Positions 1 to 7,167 of a stretch of 64,000 nt of DNA are shown here, piece by piece. Both the position numbers and the translations under genes were made by a program. Under the pieces are notes generated by a model. It searched no databases and had not been told where the DNA came from. It saw only the letters and a program-made list of their open reading frames with translations. Numbering within the stretch: the stretch's first letter is position 1; each line of letters starts with the position of its first letter. Source of the stretch: Hwanghaeella grinnelliae (GTDB lineage: Bacteria; Pseudomonadota; Alphaproteobacteria; UBA8366; Aestuariispiraceae); the NCBI RefSeq assembly GCF_004005845.1, contig NZ_SADE01000001.1, forward strand, positions 806,001 to 870,000, in the 5' to 3' direction.

Positions 1-1
1 C

Positions 2-778
2 GCCGGTTCCATCGCGCTTGAATCGGTCAATGCGCCGCGTACGCCGCTTTGCTGTGGTTTTCCCTTGCCCTTCAGTGAAGTCATGGTGCTCGAAAACCTG
101 CCTTCCGGGGCCAGCCTCGCTCACCGAAAGTCCGCCGGCGAGGCTGGCATCGTTGCTGTGCGTGGCCCCAACATCTCTCCAGGTTACACGGACAGCGAGC
201 GGAATGCGGGCACCTTTCTCGAAGATGGATGGCTTCTTACGGGTGATCTCGGATATCTCGACGAAGAGGGAAAGCTGTACCTTACCGGTCGCGCGAAGGA
301 CGTCATCATTCGGGGCAGTCACAACATCGACCCTCAATCAATCGAGGGGGCGTTGTTGGCGCATCCTGATATCGAGTCGGCGGCGGCGGTCGGTATGCCG
401 GACAGCTATTCGGGCGAGTTGCCGATCCTATTCGCGACCTTGCGAAAAGGTGCAACGGTCAATGTGCAAGAGCTTATGGATTTCCTGGAAACGGCGGTCG
501 AGGAACCGGCCGCGATGCCAAAACGTCTTGAGATCATTGACGAAATGCCATTGACACCGGTTGGAAAGATTTTCAAACCGGCGCTTCGCCGGAAAGCCAT
601 TCAATGGGCCATCGAAGCCGCGGTAGCGAAATCCGAGCTTCCGTCCGATGCCTTCATGATCCGGATTGACGAAACGCTTGAGGTCGAAATCGAGGGGTCT
701 GCCGAGCATTTCGACATACTTAAAACAGCCACTATGGGGATGCCGATTGTGATGAATTTCAAGAAGAAGGGCAGGTGA
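2..778 (+). CDS. AMP-forming acyl/aryl-CoA synthetase, C-terminal part (5' end outside window)
   Basis: The frame is open from base 2 and the true start lies before the window, so about 258 codons of the C-terminal half are seen. The protein belongs to the ANL superfamily and would activate a carboxylic acid with ATP and CoA in the cytoplasm. Visible motifs are TGDLGYLDEEGKLYLTGR (about bases 239-292), the hinge/A8 region, and PVGKIFKPALRR near 554-590, which holds the adenylation lysine. About 55 residues follow that last motif, longer than a minimal ANL tail. The stop overlaps the next gene's GTG start (GTGA), so ligase and crotonase are translationally coupled. The neighbours (hydratase, MarR, TRAP transporter) suggest an aryl or hydroxycinnamic acid substrate; that is inference. 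Confidence 0.9.
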   Translation, partial: AGSIALESVNAPRTPLCCGFPLPFSEVMVLENLPSGASLAHRKSAGEAGIVAVRGPNISPGYTDSERNAGTFLEDGWLLTGDLGYLDEEGKLYLTGRAKDVIIRGSHNIDPQSIEGALLAHPDIESAAAVGMPDSYSGELPILFATLRKGATVNVQELMDFLETAVEEPAAMPKRLEIIDEMPLTPVGKIFKPALRRKAIQWAIEAAVAKSELPSDAFMIRIDETLEVEIEGSAEHFDILKTATMGMPIVMNFKKKGR

Positions 779-1599
779 GCGTGGCTTCCAAGCAAGCGCC
801 TCTTTTGATCGAGCGCCAGGGTTCGATCGCTATAGTCACATTCAACCGACCGGATGTGCACAACGCGATGAACCCGGAAACCATCTGCCGACTTGCCGAT
901 GCGTGGGAAGAAATCAACGCGGCGGCAGACATACGGGTTGCCGTTATAACGGGTGCGGGCGATCGAACTTTCTGCTCGGGAGGGGACCTGGGGACAGCGC
1001 TGCCGATCCTGACCGGCGCGCGCGAGCCGGAAGATGAATGGGACCGCCGGCTGGCCGAAGATCCTGACTTGGCGGGCCGTGCGACGCTGAAGGGTGTCGA
1101 TATGGATAAGCCGGTCATTGCCGCTATAAACGGCAACTGCCTGGCCGGCGGCATGGAACTGGCGCTCGGCTGCCATCTACGCATCGCAGCGGAAGGGTCA
1201 AGATTCGCTTTGCCGGAACCGAAACACGGTTTGATACCGTTTGGCGGCGCCTTGGTGCGTCTGCCAAGACAGGTGCCGCAAGTGCGCGCTATGGAAATCC
1301 TGTTGACTGGCGATTTCTTCTCAGCCGCCGACGCACTCGAATTCGGGTTGCTGAATCGGGTGGTCGCCAAGGATCAGGTTCTACCGGCGGCCATTGCCCT
1401 GGCGGAGCGTATTGCTTCCAATGGGCCGCTCGCCGTCAGCGAGATCATACGCGTCGTCAATAAGGCTAGCGGCCGGCCCTTCGACGACGCGTTCGAGATC
1501 GAGACACAAGGCATGAAAAAGATAATGGTTTCCGCAGATGCACGAGAAGGTCCGGCGGCCTTTATCGCCAAGCGCGTTCCTGTTTTTAAGGGGTGTTAG
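775..1599 (+). CDS. Enoyl-CoA hydratase/isomerase (crotonase) family protein
   Basis: The 274-residue protein has the usual crotonase length. It begins at a GTG overlapping the ligase stop. The oxyanion-hole segments are clear: FCSGGDL near residue 65 and GNCLAGGMELALGCHLRIA near residue 125. A glutamate follows each region (GGMELAL and FALPEPKHG), matching the two catalytic acids of true hydratases. The likely reaction is hydration, or hydration plus retro-aldol cleavage, of the enoyl-CoA formed after the upstream ligase acts. A simple hydratase cannot be told from a hydroxycinnamoyl-CoA hydratase-lyase by motif alone. Confidence 0.92.
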   Translation: MSVASKQAPLLIERQGSIAIVTFNRPDVHNAMNPETICRLADAWEEINAAADIRVAVITGAGDRTFCSGGDLGTALPILTGAREPEDEWDRRLAEDPDLAGRATLKGVDMDKPVIAAINGNCLAGGMELALGCHLRIAAEGSRFALPEPKHGLIPFGGALVRLPRQVPQVRAMEILLTGDFFSAADALEFGLLNRVVAKDQVLPAAIALAERIASNGPLAVSEIIRVVNKASGRPFDDAFEIETQGMKKIMVSADAREGPAAFIAKRVPVFKGC

Positions 1600-1675
1600 G
1601 GCAAATTTTCATTCAGTCGTTTGGTGGCGATACGCCGGGCCGATAGACAAGAATCCACTATGTGAAGGAAGCAAA

Positions 1676-2161
1676 ATGGACGAAATCGAAAAGCTGGAAC
1701 CGGATGACCTCGCCAGCATGATTTCCTATCAGATACGGCTGATACAGATCGCTGCATATAAGAGCTTTGAGAGCAAGGCACGCGGGTTCGGCAGCGCGCC
1801 GCGCTATTACGGCCTGTTGCGTATTGTTGAGAGCAATCCCGGACTGAACCAAAGCCGATTGGCAAAAGCCGTTTTCCTCGATCGATCATCGCTCGTCCCG
1901 ATTCTGGAGGCGCTTACGAGGGAAGGGGTCATCGAACGGAGCGGGTCGAAAGCCGACAAGAGAATCCGCCGCGTGTTCATCACAGAGAAGGGGCGCGCCC
2001 TTCTCGAAGAACTTCGGGCCTTGGTTGACGAACATGAGAGTGACCTTGCCGAACCGTTGTCGGAGGCTGAGAGAGGGATGCTTTCGGAATTGCTTCAAAA
2101 GATATCCGATCATCAGCGATCGGGTGACACGTCCTCCAGCTCATTGGGCCGGGTCGCTTAG
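1676..2161 (+). CDS. MarR family transcriptional regulator
   Basis: A 161-residue winged helix-turn-helix protein. The ATG at 1676 was chosen because GAAGGAAG precedes it and the MarR fold starts there; the reading frame extends upstream but without family similarity. Residues about 50-110 hold the recognition helix (LDRSSLVPILEALTREGVIE) and the wing with KADKRIRRVFITEKGRA. It sits between the CoA ligase/crotonase pair and the TRAP genes. This arrangement recalls CouR-type repressors, which bind an aryl-CoA thioester and control ligase/hydratase genes. A direct repeat just downstream (2230-2264) is a candidate operator. The effector is inferred. Confidence 0.9.
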   Translation: MDEIEKLEPDDLASMISYQIRLIQIAAYKSFESKARGFGSAPRYYGLLRIVESNPGLNQSRLAKAVFLDRSSLVPILEALTREGVIERSGSKADKRIRRVFITEKGRALLEELRALVDEHESDLAEPLSEAERGMLSELLQKISDHQRSGDTSSSSLGRVA

Positions 2162-2229
2162 CGCAGGGCGCAGAAACTCCATCCGCCGGGCGTTTCGATA
2201 CTTACAAATCGACTTGCATTTTTCACATT

Positions 2230-2264
2230 GTTTGATATCCATCGTTCTTGGTAGTTTGATACCC
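2230..2264. promoter_or_regulatory. Direct repeat GTTTGATAYCC x2 upstream of dctP
   Basis: GTTTGATATCC at 2230-2240 recurs as GTTTGATACCC at 2254-2264, a spacing of 24 bases, in the AT-richer gap between marR and the TRAP binding-protein gene. Two helical turns between copies is compatible with a regulator binding one face of the DNA. The adjacent MarR protein is the obvious candidate, but MarR proteins usually prefer inverted repeats, so the assignment is tentative. Confidence 0.4.
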
Positions 2265-2312
2265 AACAATCAAGGAGGCCGGTACATCGACCGGTCCCAA
2301 AGGGAGGAAATC

Positions 2313-3332
2313 ATGAGATACGCGTCAGTTGCTCTGTGTGCTTTTTTGACCGTTGCGGGCACGGTCGGTGCCCACGCCCAAGACGTCACCTTGCGTTTGT
2401 CACATTGGGTCCCGCCGTCGATTGCACCGGCGTCCAAGGGGATCGAGCCTTGGGCAAGGTCGGTTGAGGCGGCGTCCGGCGGAAGTATTGCAGTCCAGAT
2501 TTTCCCGGCCCAACAACTCGGCAAGGCGCCGGATCACTACGACATGGCCGCCAAAGGCATTGTCGACCTTGCCTGGGTGAACCCGGGTTACACCGCCGGC
2601 CGCTTCCCGATCTATGCCCTGACCGAAGTGCCTTTCATGGCTGATGACAGCATAAAAGGGGCGCAGGCCATTCATGAATGGTACATGGAAAACGGTGCCG
2701 CACAGGAAATGGGCGATGTAAAGGTTTGTTTCATCCACCCGCATGCGCCGGGTGCTTTGCACTCCAAGGTCGATATTACCGGCCCCGCCGGTATCAAGGG
2801 AAAAAACATACGTCCGGCCCATGCAACAATGGCACGTTTCGTTTCATTGCTCGGTGGCGGCCCGGTCCAGGTGCCGGCCCCGGAAGTGCGGGAGGCGCTC
2901 TCGAAAGGAACAGCCGAAGCGGTGACCTTCCCGTGGGGAGCGATGTATGACTTCAAGCTGACCGAAGAGGTCCCGGTGCATCTCGACATGCCGTTCTATC
3001 TATCTGCCCAGGTCATGGTTATGAACAAGGCCAGTTATGAAGGGCTCTCAGCAGCGAACAAAGCGGTGATCGACGAGCATTGCTCGCCGGAATGGTCCGG
3101 TAAGGTTTCTTCCGGTTGGGTCGAGGACGACTTGGCGGCAAGGGAGAAACTGAAAGCCGACGCGAAGCAGCGTCTCAACACGCCGACCGCGGAAGAAGTG
3201 ACCGCATGGCGTGAAGCCGCCGAGCCGTTGATCGAGGAATGGAAAGCTCGAGTCGTTGCAAAGGGCGGCGATGCCGATGCGATCCTGGACGCCTACAAAG
3301 CGGCGCTGCAGGAACATGGCGCGGCGTACTAA
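2313..3332 (+). CDS. TRAP transporter substrate-binding protein, DctP family
   Basis: A 339-residue periplasmic protein with a signal peptide MRYASVALCAFLTVAGTVGA ending near AHA-Q at residue 22. The ATG at 2313 follows a strong AGGGAGGAAA ribosome site. The DctP fold is recognisable (LRLSHWVPPS at the mature start; GIKGKNIRP containing the usual ligand-binding arginine near residue 168; EALSKGTAEAVTFPW). It captures an organic acid for the membrane subunits encoded downstream. The context with an aryl-CoA ligase points to an aromatic acid such as a cinnamate, as in TarP-type systems; the substrate is not readable from sequence. Confidence 0.93.
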   Translation: MRYASVALCAFLTVAGTVGAHAQDVTLRLSHWVPPSIAPASKGIEPWARSVEAASGGSIAVQIFPAQQLGKAPDHYDMAAKGIVDLAWVNPGYTAGRFPIYALTEVPFMADDSIKGAQAIHEWYMENGAAQEMGDVKVCFIHPHAPGALHSKVDITGPAGIKGKNIRPAHATMARFVSLLGGGPVQVPAPEVREALSKGTAEAVTFPWGAMYDFKLTEEVPVHLDMPFYLSAQVMVMNKASYEGLSAANKAVIDEHCSPEWSGKVSSGWVEDDLAAREKLKADAKQRLNTPTAEEVTAWREAAEPLIEEWKARVVAKGGDADAILDAYKAALQEHGAAY

Positions 3333-3345
3333 GCGAGCGAACCCG

Positions 3346-3369
3346 GCGCGGGGGTGACGGCCCCCGCGC
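3346..3369 (+). terminator. GC hairpin between TRAP binding-protein and permease genes
   Basis: GCGCGGGGG (3346-3354), loop TGACGG, CCCCCGCGC (3361-3369), then ATTTTC. This is a perfect 9-bp stem with a short T run. It probably attenuates read-through or protects the upstream message, giving more binding protein than permease. It also argues against a permease start at the GTG at 3354, which would lie inside the stem. Confidence 0.6.
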
Positions 3370-3389
3370 ATTTTCGTGTGGATCAGTCT

Positions 3390-3932
3390 ATGGGTAACAG
3401 CAGCACGGGACGAAGGACTGTCCAACGCGCGGTCCAGTTGATCGAATGCGTCGCGGGCATTGTTCTCGGCATGGCGACGATATTGATCGTGGCCTCGGCG
3501 ATAGGACGGTACGTCTTGGCGGTTCCCGTACCTGATGCTTTCGACTTGTCTCGTTTGATTTTGGGCGTCGCCATCGCCTGGGGACTTGCCTCGGTCGCGT
3601 GGCACGGCACGCATATCAAGGTGGACTTCTTTGCCCATGCCTTCGCGCCTGCGGCACGACGGTGGGTCAACCTCTTCGCTTGGTTGGTGCTGTTGGTCTT
3701 TACCGCCCTGATGACCTGGAAGATATGGGAGAGGGTGGATGCAACGATGGCCGGCGGAGATGCGACCATGGATATGCGTCTGCCGCTTTGGCCGTTCTTC
3801 CTGGCCATTTGGCTCGGGCTTCTGGCGGCCCTCTTTACCAATGCAATGAAAGTCTGGCGTATTTTCACGGTGGGTAGCGATCTGGAGGAATTCGACGGCG
3901 TTGATGAGCACCTTTCGGAGGAGCGACAGTAA
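3390..3932 (+). CDS. TRAP transporter small permease, DctQ family
   Basis: A 180-residue integral membrane protein with four hydrophobic segments, near residues 20-40, 55-75, 95-115 and 135-155. The motif FDLSRLILGVAIAWGLASVA and the following HGTHIKVDFF are typical of DctQ. The ATG at 3390 was preferred over an in-frame GTG at 3354 that falls within the hairpin. The stop overlaps the DctM start by one base (TAATG). DctQ links the binding protein to the large permease in Na+- or H+-driven uptake. Confidence 0.9.
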   Translation: MGNSSTGRRTVQRAVQLIECVAGIVLGMATILIVASAIGRYVLAVPVPDAFDLSRLILGVAIAWGLASVAWHGTHIKVDFFAHAFAPAARRWVNLFAWLVLLVFTALMTWKIWERVDATMAGGDATMDMRLPLWPFFLAIWLGLLAALFTNAMKVWRIFTVGSDLEEFDGVDEHLSEERQ

Positions 3933-5224
3933 TGAGCAGCGGATTGATCGCTGCGGGCGGTTTTTTGGTCCTCTTCGTGTTGATGGCGTTTCGGGTACCG
4001 ATCGGCATCGCCATGGGAATTGTCGGGATCGGCGGATTCGGCGCCGTGGTCGGGTTCGGACCCGCATTGAGCCTTCTGTCTCAATCGCCCATCGCGACGA
4101 TTACGGATTTCAATCTGACCTTGATTCCGTTCTTTGTCCTGATGGGGGTACTCGCCACAAATTCCGGCATGTCCGCCGAACTGTTTCGGGCCGGTCGGGC
4201 GTGGTTCGGGGGCTTTAAAGGGGGGCTGGGTCTCGCCTCCGTCGGCGCCTGCGGCGGTTTCGCGGCAATTTGCGGGTCGTCGGTCGCGACCGCGGCGACC
4301 ATGACCAAAATCGCCTATCCGGAAATGAAGAGGTCCGGATACTCCGATGCCGCCTCGACAGGTATCATTGCCGCGGGCGGGACGCTCGGAATTCTCATAC
4401 CGCCCTCGGTCGTGCTGGCGATCTACGGGTTCATCACCGAGACGGATATCGGCACCCTGTTCATCGCCGGCGTGGTTCCCGGCATCCTGGCGATCGCCAT
4501 GTATATGCTGACCGTACGGTTCTGGTACGGGCGCCAATTGCCGGCGGCCGAACCGTTCAAGCTGTCGGAAGGGCTGGCCGCTCTTGGCGGCGTTTGGGCC
4601 GTGGGGCTGCTTTTCGTCGCGGTTATTCTGTCGATCTATTTCGGTGTCGTTACCGCTACCGAAGCAGCGGCGGTGGGCGCTTTGCTGACGGCCGTCATCG
4701 GGGTCGTTCGGCGCCGTTTGACTGTTCGCGGGCTGCTGCAAAGCCTGGTCGAGGCGCTGCGGACATCGGTGGCGATTTATGTCGTGCTGATCGGGGCAAC
4801 TCTCTTCGGATACTTTCTCGCCGTAACGCAAGTGCCGCAGGAGATTACGAGCTTCCTGACAAACCTGGGGGGCGGGCGGTACGGGACCCTGTTCCTGATA
4901 CTGCTGCTCTTCCTGGTGATGGGATGTTTCCTCGACGCGATGGCGATGATCATCCTCATGGTGCCTATCGTTTTTCCGGTCATCATCGAACTGGGGTTCG
5001 ATCCGGTCTGGTTCGGCATCATTATCGTTATGACGGTCGAACTGGGGTTGATCACGCCGCCGGTGGGAATGAACGTGTTCGTCATCAATTCGATCGCGAG
5101 CCGAGTCAGCCTTCCGACGATCTTCCGGGGCGTTTTGCCCTTCGTGACGGTCGACGTGCTTCGGCTGATACTGCTTATCGCCTTCCCGGCAATCGTCCTC
5201 GCTCTTCCTGAGAGCATGAATTGA
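3932..5224 (+). CDS. TRAP transporter large permease, DctM family
   Basis: A 430-residue protein with about twelve hydrophobic segments, the translocating subunit of the tripartite system. DctM signatures include FVLMGVLATNSGMSAELF near residue 70, GGFAAICGSSVATAATM near 110, AAGGTLGILIPPSVVLAIYG near 148, and GLITPPVGMNVFVINSIA near 372. It is translationally coupled to dctQ by one overlapping base and ends 63 bases before the amidohydrolase gene. The three TRAP genes and the hydrolase probably form one transcript. Confidence 0.95.
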   Translation: MSSGLIAAGGFLVLFVLMAFRVPIGIAMGIVGIGGFGAVVGFGPALSLLSQSPIATITDFNLTLIPFFVLMGVLATNSGMSAELFRAGRAWFGGFKGGLGLASVGACGGFAAICGSSVATAATMTKIAYPEMKRSGYSDAASTGIIAAGGTLGILIPPSVVLAIYGFITETDIGTLFIAGVVPGILAIAMYMLTVRFWYGRQLPAAEPFKLSEGLAALGGVWAVGLLFVAVILSIYFGVVTATEAAAVGALLTAVIGVVRRRLTVRGLLQSLVEALRTSVAIYVVLIGATLFGYFLAVTQVPQEITSFLTNLGGGRYGTLFLILLLFLVMGCFLDAMAMIILMVPIVFPVIIELGFDPVWFGIIIVMTVELGLITPPVGMNVFVINSIASRVSLPTIFRGVLPFVTVDVLRLILLIAFPAIVLALPESMN

Positions 5225-5287
5225 TGAGAAAGAACCGCCAGCCCGTGGACCGTTCCGGTTTCGGGGACAGCATCGAGAGGAATGCCC

Positions 5288-6160
5288 ATGGTTGATATCA
5301 ACAAGGTTCGGGCGATTGACATTCATACCCATGCCGAAGAGCCGTGCGGTTGCCATGACGATGACGGGTATGACGACCTGCAGTCGACGATGGCGAAATA
5401 TTTCCGTGCGCCTTGGGAACACCCGCCGACGATACCGGAAACAGCCGCGCATTATCGCGAACAGAACATCGCCGCGGTGATCTTCCCGGTCGATTCAGAG
5501 CGAGAGACCGGATATCGCCGATACAAGAACGAGGAAGTGGCCGCGCTTGCGGCGGAGAACGACGACGTCCTGATTCCCTTCGCGTCCATAGATCCGCATA
5601 AAGGGAAATTCGGTGCGAGGGAGGCCCGCCGGCTGATCGCCGATTTCGGCATAAAGGGGTTCAAGTTTCATCCGACGATGCAGGGTTTCTACCCCAATGA
5701 CCGCCTTGCCTATGACCTGTACGAGGTGATTGCGGAGCATGAGGCGATCGCGCTCTTTCATACCGGTCAAACCGGCGTGGGCAGCGGCATGCCTGGGGGA
5801 AACGGAATGCGCCTCAAGTATTCCAACCCGATGTTCATGGACGATGTCGCGGTGGACTTTCCGGAAATGAAGATCATCCTGGCGCATCCGTCTTTCCCCT
5901 GGCAGGAGGAAGCGCTGGCAGTCGCCCAGCATAAACCGAACGTCTATATTGATCTCAGTGGTTGGTCGCCGAAATACTTCCCGGAAATCCTCGTCCGGTA
6001 CTGCAATTCCATCTTGAAGAAGAAGGTATTGTTCGGGTCCGATTGGCCGATGATTACCCCGGAACGCTGGTTGTCGGATTTCGAGCAGATCAAGATCAAG
6101 GACGAAATACGGCCCGATATCATAAAGAACAATGCGGCGCGGTTGCTCGGCTTCAGTTAA
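5288..6160 (+). CDS. Amidohydrolase family protein (ACMSD/COG2159-like)
   Basis: A 290-residue TIM-barrel hydrolase or lyase. The ATG at 5288 was chosen because GAGAGG lies 7 bases before it; an ATG at 5282 is too close to that site. Metal and catalytic landmarks are AIDIHTHAE at the N-terminus (HxH), GFKFHPTMQGF near residue 125, ALFHTGQTG near 157, ILAHPSFPW near 197 and VLFGSDWPMITPERW near 250 with the catalytic Asp. Members of this family include decarboxylases and the CouO-type beta-ketoacyl-CoA hydrolase of p-hydroxycinnamate degradation. Given the ligase, crotonase and TRAP genes upstream, a CouO-like carbon-carbon cleavage is a reasonable but unproven guess. Confidence 0.88.
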   Translation: MVDINKVRAIDIHTHAEEPCGCHDDDGYDDLQSTMAKYFRAPWEHPPTIPETAAHYREQNIAAVIFPVDSERETGYRRYKNEEVAALAAENDDVLIPFASIDPHKGKFGAREARRLIADFGIKGFKFHPTMQGFYPNDRLAYDLYEVIAEHEAIALFHTGQTGVGSGMPGGNGMRLKYSNPMFMDDVAVDFPEMKIILAHPSFPWQEEALAVAQHKPNVYIDLSGWSPKYFPEILVRYCNSILKKKVLFGSDWPMITPERWLSDFEQIKIKDEIRPDIIKNNAARLLGFS

Positions 6161-6270
6161 CCTTCATCTATGCCCGCGGTGAAATCCCCTGCCGCAGAGC
6201 ACAGGATAGCGCTGAGCTGGATTGTAATACCGCCAACCCTGAATTCTATAACCCTTTGAAATCATTGTTA

Positions 6271-6311
6271 CGCCCGGCGGGATTCGAACCCACGGCCCCA
6301 GGATTAGGAAT
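6271..6311 (-). repeat. tRNA-Arg(CCU) 3' fragment, left copy of 41-bp direct repeat (putative att site)
   Basis: On the minus strand this is the anticodon-loop, variable, T-arm and partial acceptor sequence of a tRNA-Arg(CCU). It is identical over 41 bases to 18502-18542. It breaks off inside the anticodon stem on one side and lacks the terminal CCA on the other, so it cannot make a tRNA. A perfect repeat of a tRNA 3' end 12.2 kb from its partner is the classic footprint of tyrosine-recombinase integration. No integrase is visible in the window. Confidence 0.75.
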
Positions 6312-6332
6312 TGCGGGATTTTTGACTGATTT

Positions 6333-6361
6333 CAAAGGCGTTTTACAAAGTTCCGCCTTTG
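6333..6361. terminator. Hairpin between convergent operons
   Basis: CAAAGGCG (6333-6340) pairs with CGCCTTTG (6354-6361), an 8-bp stem with a 13-base loop, followed by TTT. It lies between the ends of two convergent transcripts and could stop transcription in either direction. The loop is longer than ideal, so the call is moderate. Confidence 0.45.
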
Positions 6362-6491
6362 TTTACCTGTTTCTAATCCATTGAAACACAACAAGGCAGA
6401 CAACCGATTGTAAAACTTCTTGGGTGGTATAGGGCTGAAAGGATGGCCGGTGAACGTGTATGGGGTGATGCGGTTGGATTGTATATGAGTG

Positions 6492-7154
6492 TTATTTGGA
6501 TGGGTTGGAAGGCTCGCCGTAGCGGTAGGACTTGTATGCTTGGTGAACCTCATCCATCTCAACGTCGGTCAGAAGCGAAACCTCCCCCAAGGTGCGCGAG
6601 AGGTAATACTGCCGGGCAAGGGTTTCGAGGCCCTCGGTTCGGGTGAAGGCCTTCCTGAGCGTGTCGCCAATGGCGATCATTCCGTGATTGGCAATCAGAC
6701 AGGCGGTGTATCGCTCTCCCATTGTCTTCGCTACGGCTGCTGCAAGGTCCGTGCTGCCGAACAGTCGGTAGGGTGAGCACGGGACTTCATTGCCGCCATA
6801 AGCAGCGACCATGTAGTGGAAGGAGGGCAGCGCCTGCCGGAGGCAGGACAATGCGACGCAAAAATGCGGATGGGCGTGTACGATGGCTTTTGCTTCGGGC
6901 CGGAGAGCGTAGAGTTCCGCATGCAGAGCCCATTCGCTCGACGGCTTCCAGTCCCCCTTGTACTGCCCGTCGAACTCGACTTCCGCGATTTGGTCGGGCT
7001 GCATGATGTCCGGCGCGATGCCGGAAGGGGTGATCAGCATCCGGTCGCCAAATCGCATGCTCATGTTTCCGGCGGTGCCGCCGGAAAGCCCGATTTGGAC
7101 CGCTTTCCGGCTATAGTCGACAAGGGCCTCGCGGATCTCGGTTTCGTTACTCAT
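6492..7154 (-). CDS. Class II aldolase/adducin family protein
   Basis: A 220-residue cytoplasmic zinc enzyme of the fuculose-phosphate aldolase fold. GLSGGTAGNMSMR near residue 24, TPSGI near 43, the catalytic-acid region SSEWALHAELY near 72, the zinc ligands in HAHPHF near 93 and the third histidine in IANHGMIAIG near 150 are all present. A GTG three bases upstream is an alternative start; AAAAGG precedes both. It follows the OtnK-like kinase by 13 bases on the same strand, so it probably cleaves or decarboxylates the kinase's phosphorylated product (family members include OtnC-type decarboxylases). The exact substrate cannot be read from sequence. Confidence 0.9.
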   Translation of the reverse strand: MSNETEIREALVDYSRKAVQIGLSGGTAGNMSMRFGDRMLITPSGIAPDIMQPDQIAEVEFDGQYKGDWKPSSEWALHAELYALRPEAKAIVHAHPHFCVALSCLRQALPSFHYMVAAYGGNEVPCSPYRLFGSTDLAAAVAKTMGERYTACLIANHGMIAIGDTLRKAFTRTEGLETLARQYYLSRTLGEVSLLTDVEMDEVHQAYKSYRYGEPSNPSK

Positions 7155-7167
7155 CACTGGGAACCTT

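Larger units (their letters stand above)
6161..6491. other. Gene-free spacer with tRNA-Arg remnant between convergent operons
   Basis: This 331-base spacer separates the rightward TRAP/amidohydrolase operon from the leftward kinase/aldolase operon. It holds a 41-bp tRNA-Arg fragment (6271-6311), a 12-bp inverted repeat around that fragment (6253-6264 and 6327-6338) and a terminator-like hairpin (6333-6361). I see no credible coding sequence. Confidence 0.7.

Noticed and set aside
3383-5452. A 689-codon open frame on the minus strand opposite dctQ/dctM
   Set aside because: It is exactly antisense to two clear membrane-protein genes, is extremely rich in Arg, Asp, His and Gln with no domain, and is the kind of shadow frame expected in GC-rich DNA.
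6271-6311. Functional tRNA gene
   Set aside because: Only the 3' part is present; the 5' acceptor strand, D-arm and half of the anticodon stem are missing, so no cloverleaf can form.
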